NCBI RefSeq assembly: GCF_014199195.1
Contig: NZ_JACIJE010000012.1
Span: forward strand, 39,060-103,059
Length of the DNA: 64,000 nt
Direction of reading: 5' to 3'
Origin: Neoroseomonas alkaliterrae
GTDB taxonomy: Bacteria; Pseudomonadota; Alphaproteobacteria; Acetobacterales; Acetobacteraceae
This document shows positions 35,786-48,705 of the stretch, piece after piece (position 1 is the first letter of the stretch; each line of letters starts with the position of its first letter). The notes beneath the pieces were generated by a model, which was not told the DNA's origin, did not search any database, and worked only from the letters and a program-made list of their open reading frames with translations. The position numbers and the translations under genes were made by a program.

Positions 35786-36747
35786 GCCGCGCGCGCCTTC
35801 GCCCGGAACGCCGCCAGGGACCCGCCGCGCAGCAGCGCCGAGGGCAGGGTGCGGCCCAGGATGCGCTCCGCCAGGTGCCCCGCCGCGATCAGCGCATCGA
35901 GGTCGATGCCGGTGGCGATGCCCATTTCCTCACACAACAGGACCAGTTCCTCCGTCGCGATGTTCCCAGGCGCGCCGGGATGCCCGGCGAAGGGGCAGCC
36001 GCCCGCGCCGCCCACCGCCGCGTCGAACTCCTCCACCCCCATGCGCAGCCCGGCGAGCGCGTTGGCGATGCCAAGCCCGCGCGTGTCGTGCAGGTGCAGC
36101 GAGAGCTTCTGCGCCGGCCAGCGCGCCCGCACCTCGCCCACCACGCGCTCGATCAGCAGCGGGTTGGCCCAGCCCATGGTGTCGGCAAGCGAGATGCGCT
36201 CGATCGCGCAGCCCGCCTCGGCCGCCAGCGCCATGGCGTCGGCCACGGCGGTGATCGCCTGGGCGGGCGCGATGTCGCCGGCGAAGTTGCAGCCGAAGGC
36301 CGCCTGCACCGAGACGCGCGTGACCGGCACGCCGGCCGCCTGGTGCTCCGCCACGTTCTCGCGCTGCGCGGCGATCTGGCCGGCGCGGTCGCGGTTGAGG
36401 TTCCTGAGCGAGAAGGCCTCGCTCGCCGCCACGGTGATCGAGCCCGCGATGGCGAGCCGGTCGCGGAAGGCCAGCGCGCGCGCGAGGCCCTGCGGGTTGA
36501 ACCACAGCGCGGTGTAGGCGACGCCCGCGCGCGGGGCGAAGCCGGCGACCACCGCATCGGCATCCGCCCAGCCCGGCACGCGCTTCGGGCTGACGAAGGA
36601 GGCGACCTGGATGCGCGGCGCGCCGGTGGCCGAGAGCGCGTCGATCAGCGCGATCTTCTCGGCAGTGGGAACCGGCGCGCTCGCGATCTGGAAGCCCTCG
36701 CGCGGGCCTTCCTCGGTGATGCGTACGCTGCGCGGCAGGTCGGTCAT
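35782..36747 (-). CDS. hydroxymethylglutaryl-CoA lyase-like aldolase
   Basis: A 321-residue TIM-barrel lyase of the HMGL-like family. It has ITEEGPREGFQ at the N-terminus, LADTMGWANP, LHLHDTRGLGIAN (metal His pair) and GGAGGCPFAGHPGAPGN with the catalytic-loop Cys. In classical HMG-CoA lyases the first motif is GPRDGLQ, with the Asp as a metal ligand; here it is Glu17. The family cleaves 3-hydroxyacyl-CoA thioesters to acetyl-CoA plus a keto acid. Coupling to the CoA-transferase gene suggests use of a dicarboxylic hydroxy acid such as citramalate or a similar compound. Confidence 0.85.
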   Translation of the reverse strand: MTDLPRSVRITEEGPREGFQIASAPVPTAEKIALIDALSATGAPRIQVASFVSPKRVPGWADADAVVAGFAPRAGVAYTALWFNPQGLARALAFRDRLAIAGSITVAASEAFSLRNLNRDRAGQIAAQRENVAEHQAAGVPVTRVSVQAAFGCNFAGDIAPAQAITAVADAMALAAEAGCAIERISLADTMGWANPLLIERVVGEVRARWPAQKLSLHLHDTRGLGIANALAGLRMGVEEFDAAVGGAGGCPFAGHPGAPGNIATEELVLLCEEMGIATGIDLDALIAAGHLAERILGRTLPSALLRGGSLAAFRAKARAA

Positions 36748-36771
36748 CCTCTCTCTCCCCGTGCGGGCCGA

Positions 36772-37398
36772 CTATCGCAGGGCGGGCGGTGGGCCGTCGA
36801 GGCGGCGGAAGACGACAATGAGGTTGTTGGCCGGCATCGGCACCACCTCCGGCGCGGCGAAGCCCTCGGCCGCGGCGAGGGCTGCGACCGCCTCGAGGTC
36901 GCGCACGCCCCAGCGCGGGTCCTGCGCGCGCAGGCTGTCGTCGAAGGCGGCGTTGGAGGGCGCGGTATGCGCGCCCCCGCGGCGGAACGGGCCGTAGAGC
37001 ACGAGCGGGCCGTCCGGCGGCAGGAGGCGCGCGGCGCCGCGGACCAGCCCCTCGCAGGCCTGCCAGGGCGCGATGTGGATCATGTTGATGCACAGCACCG
37101 CATCGGCCCGCGCGACCGGCCACGCGGCGGCGGCGGCATCGAGCGCGAGGGGCGGGCGGATGTTGGGCAGCCCCGTCTCCGCCGCCCAGGCGGCGATGCT
37201 CGCCCGCGCATCCGGGTCGGGGTCGCTCGGCTGGATGGTCAGCGCGGGGAAGGCGGCGGCGAGATGCACCGCGTGCTCGCCGCTGCCGCTCGCCACCTCC
37301 AGCAACAGGCCGGAGGCGGGCAGGCGGCCGCGCAGGGCCTCGAGGATCGGCCCCCGGTTGCGGGCGGCGGCGGGGGCGAAGCGGCGGGCATCGGCCAT
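36772..37398 (-). CDS. DUF938 SAM-dependent methyltransferase-like protein
   Basis: A 208-residue DUF938 protein with a class I methyltransferase fold. FAPAAARNRGPILEAL at the N-terminus, LEVASGSGEHAVHLA (SAM-binding loop) and INMIHIAPWQACEGL are the family markers, followed by LYGPFRRGGAHTAPSNAAFD. The substrate is unknown. It lies 24 bp upstream of the lyase gene and may be part of that operon. Confidence 0.88.
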   Translation of the reverse strand: MADARRFAPAAARNRGPILEALRGRLPASGLLLEVASGSGEHAVHLAAAFPALTIQPSDPDPDARASIAAWAAETGLPNIRPPLALDAAAAAWPVARADAVLCINMIHIAPWQACEGLVRGAARLLPPDGPLVLYGPFRRGGAHTAPSNAAFDDSLRAQDPRWGVRDLEAVAALAAAEGFAAPEVVPMPANNLIVVFRRLDGPPPALR

Positions 37399-37813
37399 GG
37401 CCGTGTCCTAGGCCGCGAACGGCCGGCGGGACAGCCCCGCGCAGTTTCCGGTGGCGTTTTCGCCCGATCCGCGCCATATGGGCGCCCGGCGACGTCCGGC
37501 CGGATGCCGGCGCGCCGACCGCCGCGACCGCGGCGGGCCGACAGAGAAAGCCGCGGGACCGGGACCGGACCGCCGCGGCGTTTCCGGCCACATGGGCGGC
37601 CTTCCCGTCGCGCGACCCGCGATGGGCCCACCCCATGCCGCCCGAGACGCCGATCCACCGGCCCCTCGTCCTGGACCCCCGGTCCCGACCTGTTTCGCCC
37701 TCCGTGTCGCATCCGGGGCCCCTGACGGGGCCCATCCCGCCGTGCCGCCGCCCGCGAAGGTCGGGCGGGCATGGCCCCCGTGGCGCAGCGCGCCGCGGCC
37801 GAGAGGACGACAG
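37399..37813. other. 415-bp gap between DUF938 and pnp genes
   Basis: The divergent gap contains no convincing reading frame with coding character. Two TTTTCGCCC/TTTCCGGC-type patches and several GC palindromes (for example around GGGGCCC...GGGGCCC near 37716-37732) are visible, but no complete copy of the repeats described elsewhere. It should contain the pnp promoter and leader, where PNPase autoregulation acts in other bacteria. rpsO, the usual upstream neighbour of pnp, is absent here. Confidence 0.5.
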
Positions 37814-40045
<2,232 letters not shown>

Positions 40046-40060
40046 ACAAGCGAAACGGCG

Positions 40061-40092
40061 CGCCCGGGGTCCCTGCACAGGCGCCCCGGGCG
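40061..40092 (+). terminator. terminator-like hairpin after pnp
   Basis: CGCCCGGGG (40061-40069) pairs perfectly with CCCCGGGCG (40084-40092) around a 14-base loop. It lies 15 bases after the pnp stop. No T-run follows, so it may protect the 3' end of the mRNA or act with Rho rather than terminate on its own. An ATG at 40093 abuts the stem, which argues against that codon as the start of the next gene. Confidence 0.45.
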
Positions 40093-40134
40093 ATGCCATA
40101 TTCCCGTCATCATGTTCCCGGGGGCGTGCGTCAC

Positions 40135-41535
<1,401 letters not shown>

Positions 41536-41556
41536 GCCCGCCCCGCCGCCGGCGCA

Positions 41557-42534
41557 TCAATCCACCCTGGCCCCCGAGGCGCGGATGATGGGCGCGAGGC
41601 GCCGTTCCTCGCTCGCGCGGAAATCCGCGATCTGCTCGGGCGTGGTCCACCAGGCGGTCGCCCCCTGGTCGAGGTAGCCGCGCTTCAGCCCCTCATCCTC
41701 CAGCGCGCGGCGCGCGAGCGCGGAGATCCGCGCCACCGTCGCGGGCGGGATGCCGGCCGGCCCGCAGAGGCAGGTCCAGGAGGACATGTCGAAGCCCGGC
41801 AGCGTCTCGGCGATGGTCGGCGTGTCGGGCACCACCGGGCTGCGCCGGGCCGAGGTGACGCCGAGCGGCCGCACTCGCCCCGCCCGCGCCTGCGCGAGCG
41901 CGCCGGGGATGTTGTCGAAGATCATGTGCACCCGGCCCGCCAGGATGTCCGGATAGGCCGCCGCGCTGCCGCGATAGGGCACATGGGTGATGTCCACCCC
42001 GGCCATGCTCTTGAACAGCTCGCCCGAGATGTGCAGCGTCGTGCCCGACCCGGCCGAGGCGTAGGAATACCGGCCCGGATTGGCCTTCAGATGGGCGATC
42101 AGCTCCGGCACCGTCGTCGCCGGGATGTCGAGGTTGACGACGAGCAGGTTCGGCAGCTGCCACATGCCGGTCACGAAGGTGAAGTCCCGCGCCGCGTCGA
42201 AGGGCATGCGGGCATAGAGGGTGGGCGCGATCGCATGGGTCGCGATGCCGCCCAAGCCGAGCGTGTAGCCGTCGGCCGGGGATTGCGCGATGGCCTGGTT
42301 GCCGACCAGCCCGGCCGAGCCGGTGCGGTTCTCCACCACGAATTGCTGGCCCGAGATCTCGGCCATCTTCTGGCACAGCAGGCGCGAGAGCGTGTCGGTC
42401 GGCCCGCCCGCGGTGTAGGGGTTGATGTAGCGCACCGGCCGCGACGGCCAGGCATCCTGCGCGGCGGCGAGGCGCGGCGCGGCCAGGGCGGCGGCGCCGG
42501 CGAGAAGGACATGGCGTCGGGCGACAGGCGGCAT
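41557..42534 (-). CDS. Bug/TctC family substrate-binding protein
   Basis: A 325-residue periplasmic receptor. Signal peptide with RR (MPPVARRHVLLAGAAALA, cleavage near LAAA-QD), WPSRPVRYINPYTAGGPTD ligand loop, VVENRTGSAGLVGNQ and DGYTLGLGG are family features. The loop has TAGGPTD where other receptors in this window have PPGGSTD or PPGGSSD, which may change specificity. It stands alone, convergent with the nitronate monooxygenase-like gene and divergent from secB, without TctAB partners. Confidence 0.93.
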   Translation of the reverse strand: MPPVARRHVLLAGAAALAAPRLAAAQDAWPSRPVRYINPYTAGGPTDTLSRLLCQKMAEISGQQFVVENRTGSAGLVGNQAIAQSPADGYTLGLGGIATHAIAPTLYARMPFDAARDFTFVTGMWQLPNLLVVNLDIPATTVPELIAHLKANPGRYSYASAGSGTTLHISGELFKSMAGVDITHVPYRGSAAAYPDILAGRVHMIFDNIPGALAQARAGRVRPLGVTSARRSPVVPDTPTIAETLPGFDMSSWTCLCGPAGIPPATVARISALARRALEDEGLKRGYLDQGATAWWTTPEQIADFRASEERRLAPIIRASGARVD

Positions 42535-42702
42535 GCGGTTCTCCTCCCTTCCGGCCCTGATCCGGCCGGTTCGGCGGCAGCCTAGGCCGGCCGCGGCGCG
42601 GCGCGCGAGACAATCCTGCCGGTTTGCCGCCCCCGCCCCCGCGTGCTAACCGCCCCGCGACCGTCCGACGCGCCCGCCGCGTCCGTAGCGAGAGGCCCCG
42701 AC

Positions 42703-43203
42703 ATGTCCGACCAGCAGACCCCGCCCGCCCCGGGTGCCAATGGCGCCCCGGCCACCGGTCCGGTCGTCCTGAACCTGCAGTTCACCAAGGACCTGTCCTT
42801 CGAGGTCCCGAACGCGCCGGAGATCTACCTGACGCTGCGCGAGGCGCCGCGGATCGACATCGCCCTCGATGTGCAGGCGCGCCGCCTGCAGGAGGGGCAG
42901 GAGACCTTCGAGATCTCCCTCAACATCCGCGCCGAGGCCAAGACCACGGACAACAAGCCGGCCTTCATCGCCGAGCTGGTCTATTGCGGCATCTTCACGC
43001 TGAACGGCGTGCCGGCCGAGATGGTCGAGCCGGTGCTGCTCGTCGAATGCCCGCGCCTGCTCTTCCCCTTCGCGCGCAACATCCTCGCCGACGTGACGCG
43101 CGATGGCGGCTTCCCGCCGGTGCTGCTGGCGCCGATCGATTTCGTGCAGCTCTGGCAGACCCGGCGCGGCCAGGCCGCCGCCGCGCCCGTGGCCAATGCC
43201 TGA
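42703..43203 (+). CDS. secB: protein-export chaperone SecB
   Basis: A 166-residue SecB, the tetrameric cytoplasmic chaperone that keeps preproteins unfolded for SecA. LNLQFTKDLSFEVPNAP, VQARRLQEGQETFEISLNI, AELVYCGIFTLNGVP, ECPRLLFPFARNI and GGFPPVLLAPIDFVQL are conserved. The N-terminal 20 residues are Pro/Ala-rich and variable. ATG 42703 follows AGAGG. hemH follows 37 bp downstream. Confidence 0.95.
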   Translation: MSDQQTPPAPGANGAPATGPVVLNLQFTKDLSFEVPNAPEIYLTLREAPRIDIALDVQARRLQEGQETFEISLNIRAEAKTTDNKPAFIAELVYCGIFTLNGVPAEMVEPVLLVECPRLLFPFARNILADVTRDGGFPPVLLAPIDFVQLWQTRRGQAAAAPVANA

Positions 43204-43240
43204 CGGAGGCCGGGGCCTTGACGCCGGGACGGCGCGCGAC

Positions 43241-44350
43241 ATGTCGGGCGCAGCCATGAAGAAGCGGCGCGTCGCCATCGTCCTGTTCAACCTCGGCGGC
43301 CCCGACCGGCCCGAGAGCGTCCGCCCCTTCCTGGTGAACCTCTTCACCGACCCGGCGATCCTGCGCGTGCCGGGCTTCCTGCGCCCGCTGCTCGGCCGGC
43401 TGATCGCCTGGCGGCGCACCAGGCCCGCGCTCGAGAACTACGCCGTGCTCGGCGGCCGCTCGCCGCTGCTCGAACTGACCGAGGAGCAGGCGCGCGCGCT
43501 GCAGGCCGCGCTCGCGGGCGAGCCGGGCATCGAGGCGCGCTGCTTCATCGCCATGCGCTACTGGCACCCGATGAGCGAGGAGGCCGCCCGCGCCGTGCAG
43601 GCCTGGGCGCCGGACGAGGTGCTGCTGCTGCCGCTCTACCCGCAGTATTCCACCACCACCACCGGCAGCAGCATCGCCGCCTGGGAGGAGGCCTGCCGCC
43701 GGCTGCGCTTCTCCGCCCCCACCACCACGCTGTGCTGCTGGCATTCGCATGGCGGCTTCGCCGCAGCGACCGCCGCGCTGGTGCGCGAGGCCTACGCCAA
43801 GGCGCGCGCCGCGCTGCCCGCCGATGTCGGCCTGCGGGTCCTGTTCTCCGCCCATGGCCTGCCGGAGAGCATCGTCACAGCCGGCGATCCCTACCAGTGG
43901 CAGGTGGAGCGGAGCGTCGAGGCGGTGGTGCAGGCGCTGGCGATCGAGGGGCTCGATCACGTCGTCTGCTACCAGTCCCGCGTGACGCCGCAGAAATGGA
44001 TCGGCCCCTCCACCGAGGAGGAGATCGAGCGCGCCGCGCATGACAAGGTGGCGATCCTGGTCTGCCCGATCGCCTTCGTCTCCGAGCATTCGGAGACGCT
44101 GGTCGAGCTCGACGTCGAATACCGCGAGGAGGCCGAGAAGCTCGGCGTGCCCGGCTATTTCCGCGTCCCCGCGCAGAACAGCGACCCGGCCTTCATCGCC
44201 GCGCTCGCCGACCTCGCGCGCGCCGCGCTCGGCTCGGGCCGCGCGCTCTGCTCCTTCGCCGGCGCGCGGCAATGCCCGAAGAAGCACGGCGACTGCCCGC
44301 ATGCCCGCGCCGCCGCCGCCCAGCGCGAGAGCGTGACCGAGCCGGCATGA
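43241..44350 (+). CDS. hemH: ferrochelatase with C-terminal cysteines
   Basis: A 369-residue ferrochelatase that inserts Fe(II) into protoporphyrin IX. FNLGGPDRPESVRPFLVNLF, LYPQYSTTTTGSS, FSAHGLPESIV (metal-binding His) and CYQSRVTPQKWIGPS are family motifs. Cys337, 345 and 352 lie in the C-terminal CSFAGARQCPKKHGDC. Ferrochelatases of Caulobacter and relatives carry a [2Fe-2S] cluster that uses C-terminal cysteines, so a cluster is likely. ATG 43241 or 43256 may be used. Overlaps the HAD gene by 4 nt. Confidence 0.95.
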   Translation: MSGAAMKKRRVAIVLFNLGGPDRPESVRPFLVNLFTDPAILRVPGFLRPLLGRLIAWRRTRPALENYAVLGGRSPLLELTEEQARALQAALAGEPGIEARCFIAMRYWHPMSEEAARAVQAWAPDEVLLLPLYPQYSTTTTGSSIAAWEEACRRLRFSAPTTTLCCWHSHGGFAAATAALVREAYAKARAALPADVGLRVLFSAHGLPESIVTAGDPYQWQVERSVEAVVQALAIEGLDHVVCYQSRVTPQKWIGPSTEEEIERAAHDKVAILVCPIAFVSEHSETLVELDVEYREEAEKLGVPGYFRVPAQNSDPAFIAALADLARAALGSGRALCSFAGARQCPKKHGDCPHARAAAAQRESVTEPA

Positions 44351-44994
44351 GCCGCCCGCGCGCGGTCCTCTTCGACTGCGACGGCGTGCTCGCGGATTCC
44401 GAGATGGTGGTGAACCGGCTCGTCGCCGAGCAGCTCACCGCCCTCGGCTGGCCCATGAGCGCGGCGGAATCGCGCGAGACCTTCCTCGGCCTCGCCCTGC
44501 CCGACATGGTCCCGCGCATCGAGGCGCGCGTCGGCCCGCTGCCGCCGGGCTGGGCGGAGGAGCTCTCGGCGCTGATCGCCCAGGAGATGACGCTGCACAC
44601 GCCGCCCGTGGAGGGCGCGGTCGAGGCGGTGCGCGCCATCGCCGCGGGCGGGCTCGCGGTGGCGGTGGCCTCGAACTCGGCGCGCGCGGAACTTGCGGCG
44701 AAGATGCGCGCGCTCGGCCTCGCGCATGTCTTCGCCGGGCGCGTCTTCTCCTTCGAGGATGTGGAGCGGCCAAAGCCCTGGCCGGACATCTACCTCGCCG
44801 CCGCGGCCGCCTGCGACGCGGCGCCGCAGGATTGCGTCGTCGTCGAGGACAGCGTGCCGGGCGTGCGCGCAGGCCGCGCGGCTGGCTCCCGGGTGCTGGG
44901 CTATGCGCGGGAGACGCCGGCGGGCGTGCTCGCCGCGCATGGGGCGGAGCCGTTCGGCGCCATGGCGGAACTGCCGGGGCTGCTGGGGCTGTAG
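44347..44994 (+). CDS. HAD family phosphatase (phosphoglycolate / beta-phosphoglucomutase-like)
   Basis: A 215-residue HAD hydrolase. FDCDGVLADSE is motif I with the nucleophile Asp, AVASNSARAEL motif II, RPKPWPDIYL holds the motif III Lys and VVEDSVPGV the motif IV acids. The cap is small and helical (class C1), as in phosphoglycolate phosphatases. The substrate is not determinable. The gene is translationally coupled to hemH. Its stop lies at the edge of a dispersed repeat. Confidence 0.88.
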   Translation: MSRPRAVLFDCDGVLADSEMVVNRLVAEQLTALGWPMSAAESRETFLGLALPDMVPRIEARVGPLPPGWAEELSALIAQEMTLHTPPVEGAVEAVRAIAAGGLAVAVASNSARAELAAKMRALGLAHVFAGRVFSFEDVERPKPWPDIYLAAAAACDAAPQDCVVVEDSVPGVRAGRAAGSRVLGYARETPAGVLAAHGAEPFGAMAELPGLLGL

Positions 44995-45036
44995 AAGGGA
45001 ACGTCTCCCCCCGGACGCCCCTCAACCTTCCTTGGT
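44993..45036. repeat. dispersed repeat D, copy 1
   Basis: The sequence AGAAGGGAACGTCTCCC... through ...CTCAACCTTCCTTGG matches 50183-50225 at about 36 of 42 positions. It covers the whole gap between the HAD and hydratase genes and the stop codon and last codons of the latter (45022-45036). This suggests that the repeat supplies the end of that reading frame. Confidence 0.65.
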
Positions 45037-46056
45037 CACCGGGACGAACATCGCGCGGATCGCGGCGGGGTCCACGTCCTCGATGCGCGCGGGCTGCCAT
45101 TTCGGCGCGCCGTCCTTGTCCACCAGCACCGAGCGCACGCCCTCGGCGAAGTCCGGGTGGTCGTTGACGACCACGCGCGTCAGCGCGAGCTCCGTCGCGA
45201 GGCAGGCGGCGAGGTCCTGCCGCGCCCCGCGCTGCAGCAGCTCGAGCGAGACGCAGAGCGAGGTGGGCGACATCCGCCGCAGGATCTTGGCCTGGCCCGC
45301 CGCCCATTCCGTGCCCTCGGCGTCGAGCGCGGCCAGGATCTCGGGCACGCTTGCGCGCGAGAAGCAGCGGTCGATCGCCGCGCGATGCGGCGCGAAGCCC
45401 GCCTCGGGGGGCGCGACCGCGAAGCGCGCCACGGCATCGGCGCCTTCGGCCACCAGCGCGGCGCGCAGCGCGGGCAGGCGCTCGCGCGGGACGAAATGCG
45501 TGGCGAGCCCCGCATGCACGGAATCCGCCCCGGTCAGGCGCGCGCCCGTCAGCGCGAGCCAGGTGCCGATCGCGCCGGGCAGGCGCGGCAGCACATAGGA
45601 GGTGCCGACATCGGGGAACAGCGCGATCGCCGTCTCCGGCATCGCCACCAGCGCGTGCTCGGTGACGATGCGCGGGCCGTTGTGGACCGCGACCCCGATG
45701 CCACCGCCCATGCAGACGCCGTCGATCAGGCTGACCCAGGGCTTGGGGAAGGTCGCGATGCCGGTGTTGACCGCGTATTCCTCGGAGAAGAACGCCTCGA
45801 CCGCCGCGCGGTCGCCCGCCAGCGCCGCCTCGCGCACCGCGCGCACATCCCCGCCGGCGCAGAAGGCCCGACCGCCCGCGCCTTCCAGCACCACGAGCCG
45901 CACCGCCGCATCGTCCTTCCACGCGGCGATGGCATCGGCGAAGGCGCGGATCATCTCGAGCGTCAGCGCGTTCAGCGCCTTGGGGCGGTTCATCAGCAGC
46001 GTGCCGGCGATGCCCTCGCGCCTCGCGATCAGTGTGGGTTCGGCGGTCTCGCTCAT
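45022..46056 (-). CDS. enoyl-CoA hydratase/isomerase family, 3-hydroxyisobutyryl-CoA hydrolase-like
   Basis: A 344-residue crotonase-fold protein. GRAFCAGGDVRAVREA and GVCMGGGIGVAVHNGPRIV form the oxyanion hole, and MPETAIALFPDVGTSYVLPR and the longer C-terminal domain (NEGGxx-like replaced by DEGTEWAAGQ-type helices) match the 3-hydroxyisobutyryl-CoA hydrolase branch of valine breakdown. Simple hydratases are about 260 residues. The last residues VTKEG lie inside a dispersed repeat. It is divergent from the ABC ATPase gene. Confidence 0.87.
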   Translation of the reverse strand: MSETAEPTLIARREGIAGTLLMNRPKALNALTLEMIRAFADAIAAWKDDAAVRLVVLEGAGGRAFCAGGDVRAVREAALAGDRAAVEAFFSEEYAVNTGIATFPKPWVSLIDGVCMGGGIGVAVHNGPRIVTEHALVAMPETAIALFPDVGTSYVLPRLPGAIGTWLALTGARLTGADSVHAGLATHFVPRERLPALRAALVAEGADAVARFAVAPPEAGFAPHRAAIDRCFSRASVPEILAALDAEGTEWAAGQAKILRRMSPTSLCVSLELLQRGARQDLAACLATELALTRVVVNDHPDFAEGVRSVLVDKDGAPKWQPARIEDVDPAAIRAMFVPVTKEG

Positions 46057-46140
46057 GGCTCGTGCTCCGGTGGCTCCGGCCGCGGCGTTACCGGCCCGCC
46101 CCGCCGTTGACAAGCCGCCCCGGCCGCCGGAGGAAGCCGC

Positions 46141-47244
<1,104 letters not shown>

Positions 47245-47282
47245 TCTCCCGCACCGGGGGAGTGGGTCCAGGAGTCGTCTCG

Positions 47283-48326
47283 ATGAACCGCCGCAGCATC
47301 CTCAAGGGCGCAATCGCCGCATCCGTCCTCCCGCTCGCCGCCCGCGCGCAGGGGCGCGACCTGACCGTCGTCTCCTGGGGCGGCGCCTACCAGGACGCGC
47401 AGCGCGAGGTGTTCTTCCGCCCCTTCCAGCAGCAGACCCGCACCCGCCTGCTCGAGGAGACATGGGACGGCGGCATCGGCGTGCTGCGCAGCCGCATCGC
47501 CTCGGGCGCCAATACCTGGGACATCGTGCAGGTCGAATCCGAGGAACTGCTGATCGGCGCCGAGGAAGGGCTGTTCGAGCCGATGGACTGGGCCGCGATC
47601 GGCGGCCGCGACGCCTACATCCCGCAGGCCTTCCACGAATACGGCGTCGGCGCGATCCTCTACTCCTTCATCTTCGCCTATGACCGCGCGCGCATGGCGC
47701 AGGGCCCGGCCAACTGGGCCGAGTTCTTCGACACCGCGCGCTTCCCCGGCAAGCGCGGCCTCCGCCGCGGGCCCAAGACGACGCTCGAGATCGCGCTGAT
47801 GGCCGACGGCGTGGCGCCGGACCGGGTCTATGCGACGCTCGGCACGGCGGCGGGCGTGGACCGCGCCTTCCGCAAGCTCGATTCCATCAAGGGCGAGCTG
47901 GCCTGGTGGGAGCGTGGCGCGCAGCCCCCGCAATGGCTCGCCGCGGGGGAGGTGGCGCTGACGGTCGCCTACAACGGCCGCATCGCCGCGGCCAATGCCA
48001 CCGACAACCGCGACTTCGCGATCGTCTGGACCAACAACCTCTACACGCTCGATTCCTGGGTCATCATGAAGGGCAGCCCGAACCGGGCGCGCGCGCTCGA
48101 TTTCCTGCGCTTCGCCGGCCAGCCCGAGGTGCAGGCGGGGCTGCCCCCGCGCATCCCCTATGGCGTGACCGCGCGCGGGGCCAATGACCGCCTGCCCGCC
48201 GCGCTGCTGCCCAACCTGCCGACGGCGCCGCAGAACCTCGAGAGCGCGCTGCAGATCAGCGACCGCTTCTGGCTCGACAACCTCGACCGTCTGACCCAGC
48301 GCTTCAACACCTGGGTCGCGCGCTGA
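47283..48326 (+). CDS. polyamine-type ABC transporter substrate-binding protein
   Basis: A 347-residue periplasmic binding protein of the PotD-like group. The N-terminus MNRRSILKGAIAASVLP is a twin-arginine signal. DLTVVSWGGAYQDAQREVFF, DIVQVESEELL and YNGRIAAANA match family members for polyamines or similar small cations. Together with the ATPase it makes an incomplete importer; two permease genes would be expected next but are replaced by a DUF4170 gene. Confidence 0.88.
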   Translation: MNRRSILKGAIAASVLPLAARAQGRDLTVVSWGGAYQDAQREVFFRPFQQQTRTRLLEETWDGGIGVLRSRIASGANTWDIVQVESEELLIGAEEGLFEPMDWAAIGGRDAYIPQAFHEYGVGAILYSFIFAYDRARMAQGPANWAEFFDTARFPGKRGLRRGPKTTLEIALMADGVAPDRVYATLGTAAGVDRAFRKLDSIKGELAWWERGAQPPQWLAAGEVALTVAYNGRIAAANATDNRDFAIVWTNNLYTLDSWVIMKGSPNRARALDFLRFAGQPEVQAGLPPRIPYGVTARGANDRLPAALLPNLPTAPQNLESALQISDRFWLDNLDRLTQRFNTWVAR

Positions 48327-48411
48327 GGGCGCCGGCGGGGGGGCGCGCCATGCCTCTTGCTGCGCCGCAGCAAGACGCGGCATGAAGCCCCCGCAGCAAC
48401 GGAGGCGCATC

Positions 48412-48630
48412 ATGGCCGAACGCAAGCTCTACTACGTCTGGGGCGGCGTGTTCCTCGATTCCACCTGGCAGGACCTCGAACCCGGCACGGAGGAAAGCCA
48501 CGGCCCCTTCCACGACGCCGAGACCGCCGAGCGCGTCTGGCGCGACGAGACGCGCCGCCGCGTGGACACCGCCCTGCACCGCCTCTTCGTCGTCGAGGCG
48601 CCCCGCCCGCCCGCCCCCGCCTCCCGTTGA
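48412..48630 (+). CDS. DUF4170 family protein
   Basis: A 72-residue cytoplasmic protein: KLYYVWGGVFLDSTWQDLEPG, the ESHGPF turn, VWRDETRRRVDTALHRLFVVE. These are the marks of DUF4170, a small alphaproteobacterial family of unknown function. An upstream ATG is in frame, but ATG 48412 has GGAGG at ideal distance. It sits between an ABC binding protein and a tct operon and need not be related to either. Confidence 0.88.
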   Translation: MAERKLYYVWGGVFLDSTWQDLEPGTEESHGPFHDAETAERVWRDETRRRVDTALHRLFVVEAPRPPAPASR

Positions 48631-48705
48631 CGCGCGGCGGGCCGGCGGAGAGAAATCCCGCAAGGCGCCGCGACGGCGCCGCCTGACCCAGGGGAGACGC
48701 CCGCC

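Noticed and set aside
37399..37813. A possible rpsO remnant or small gene upstream of pnp
   Set aside because: All three forward frames were read; none shows S15 motifs or a plausible start with ribosome-binding site.
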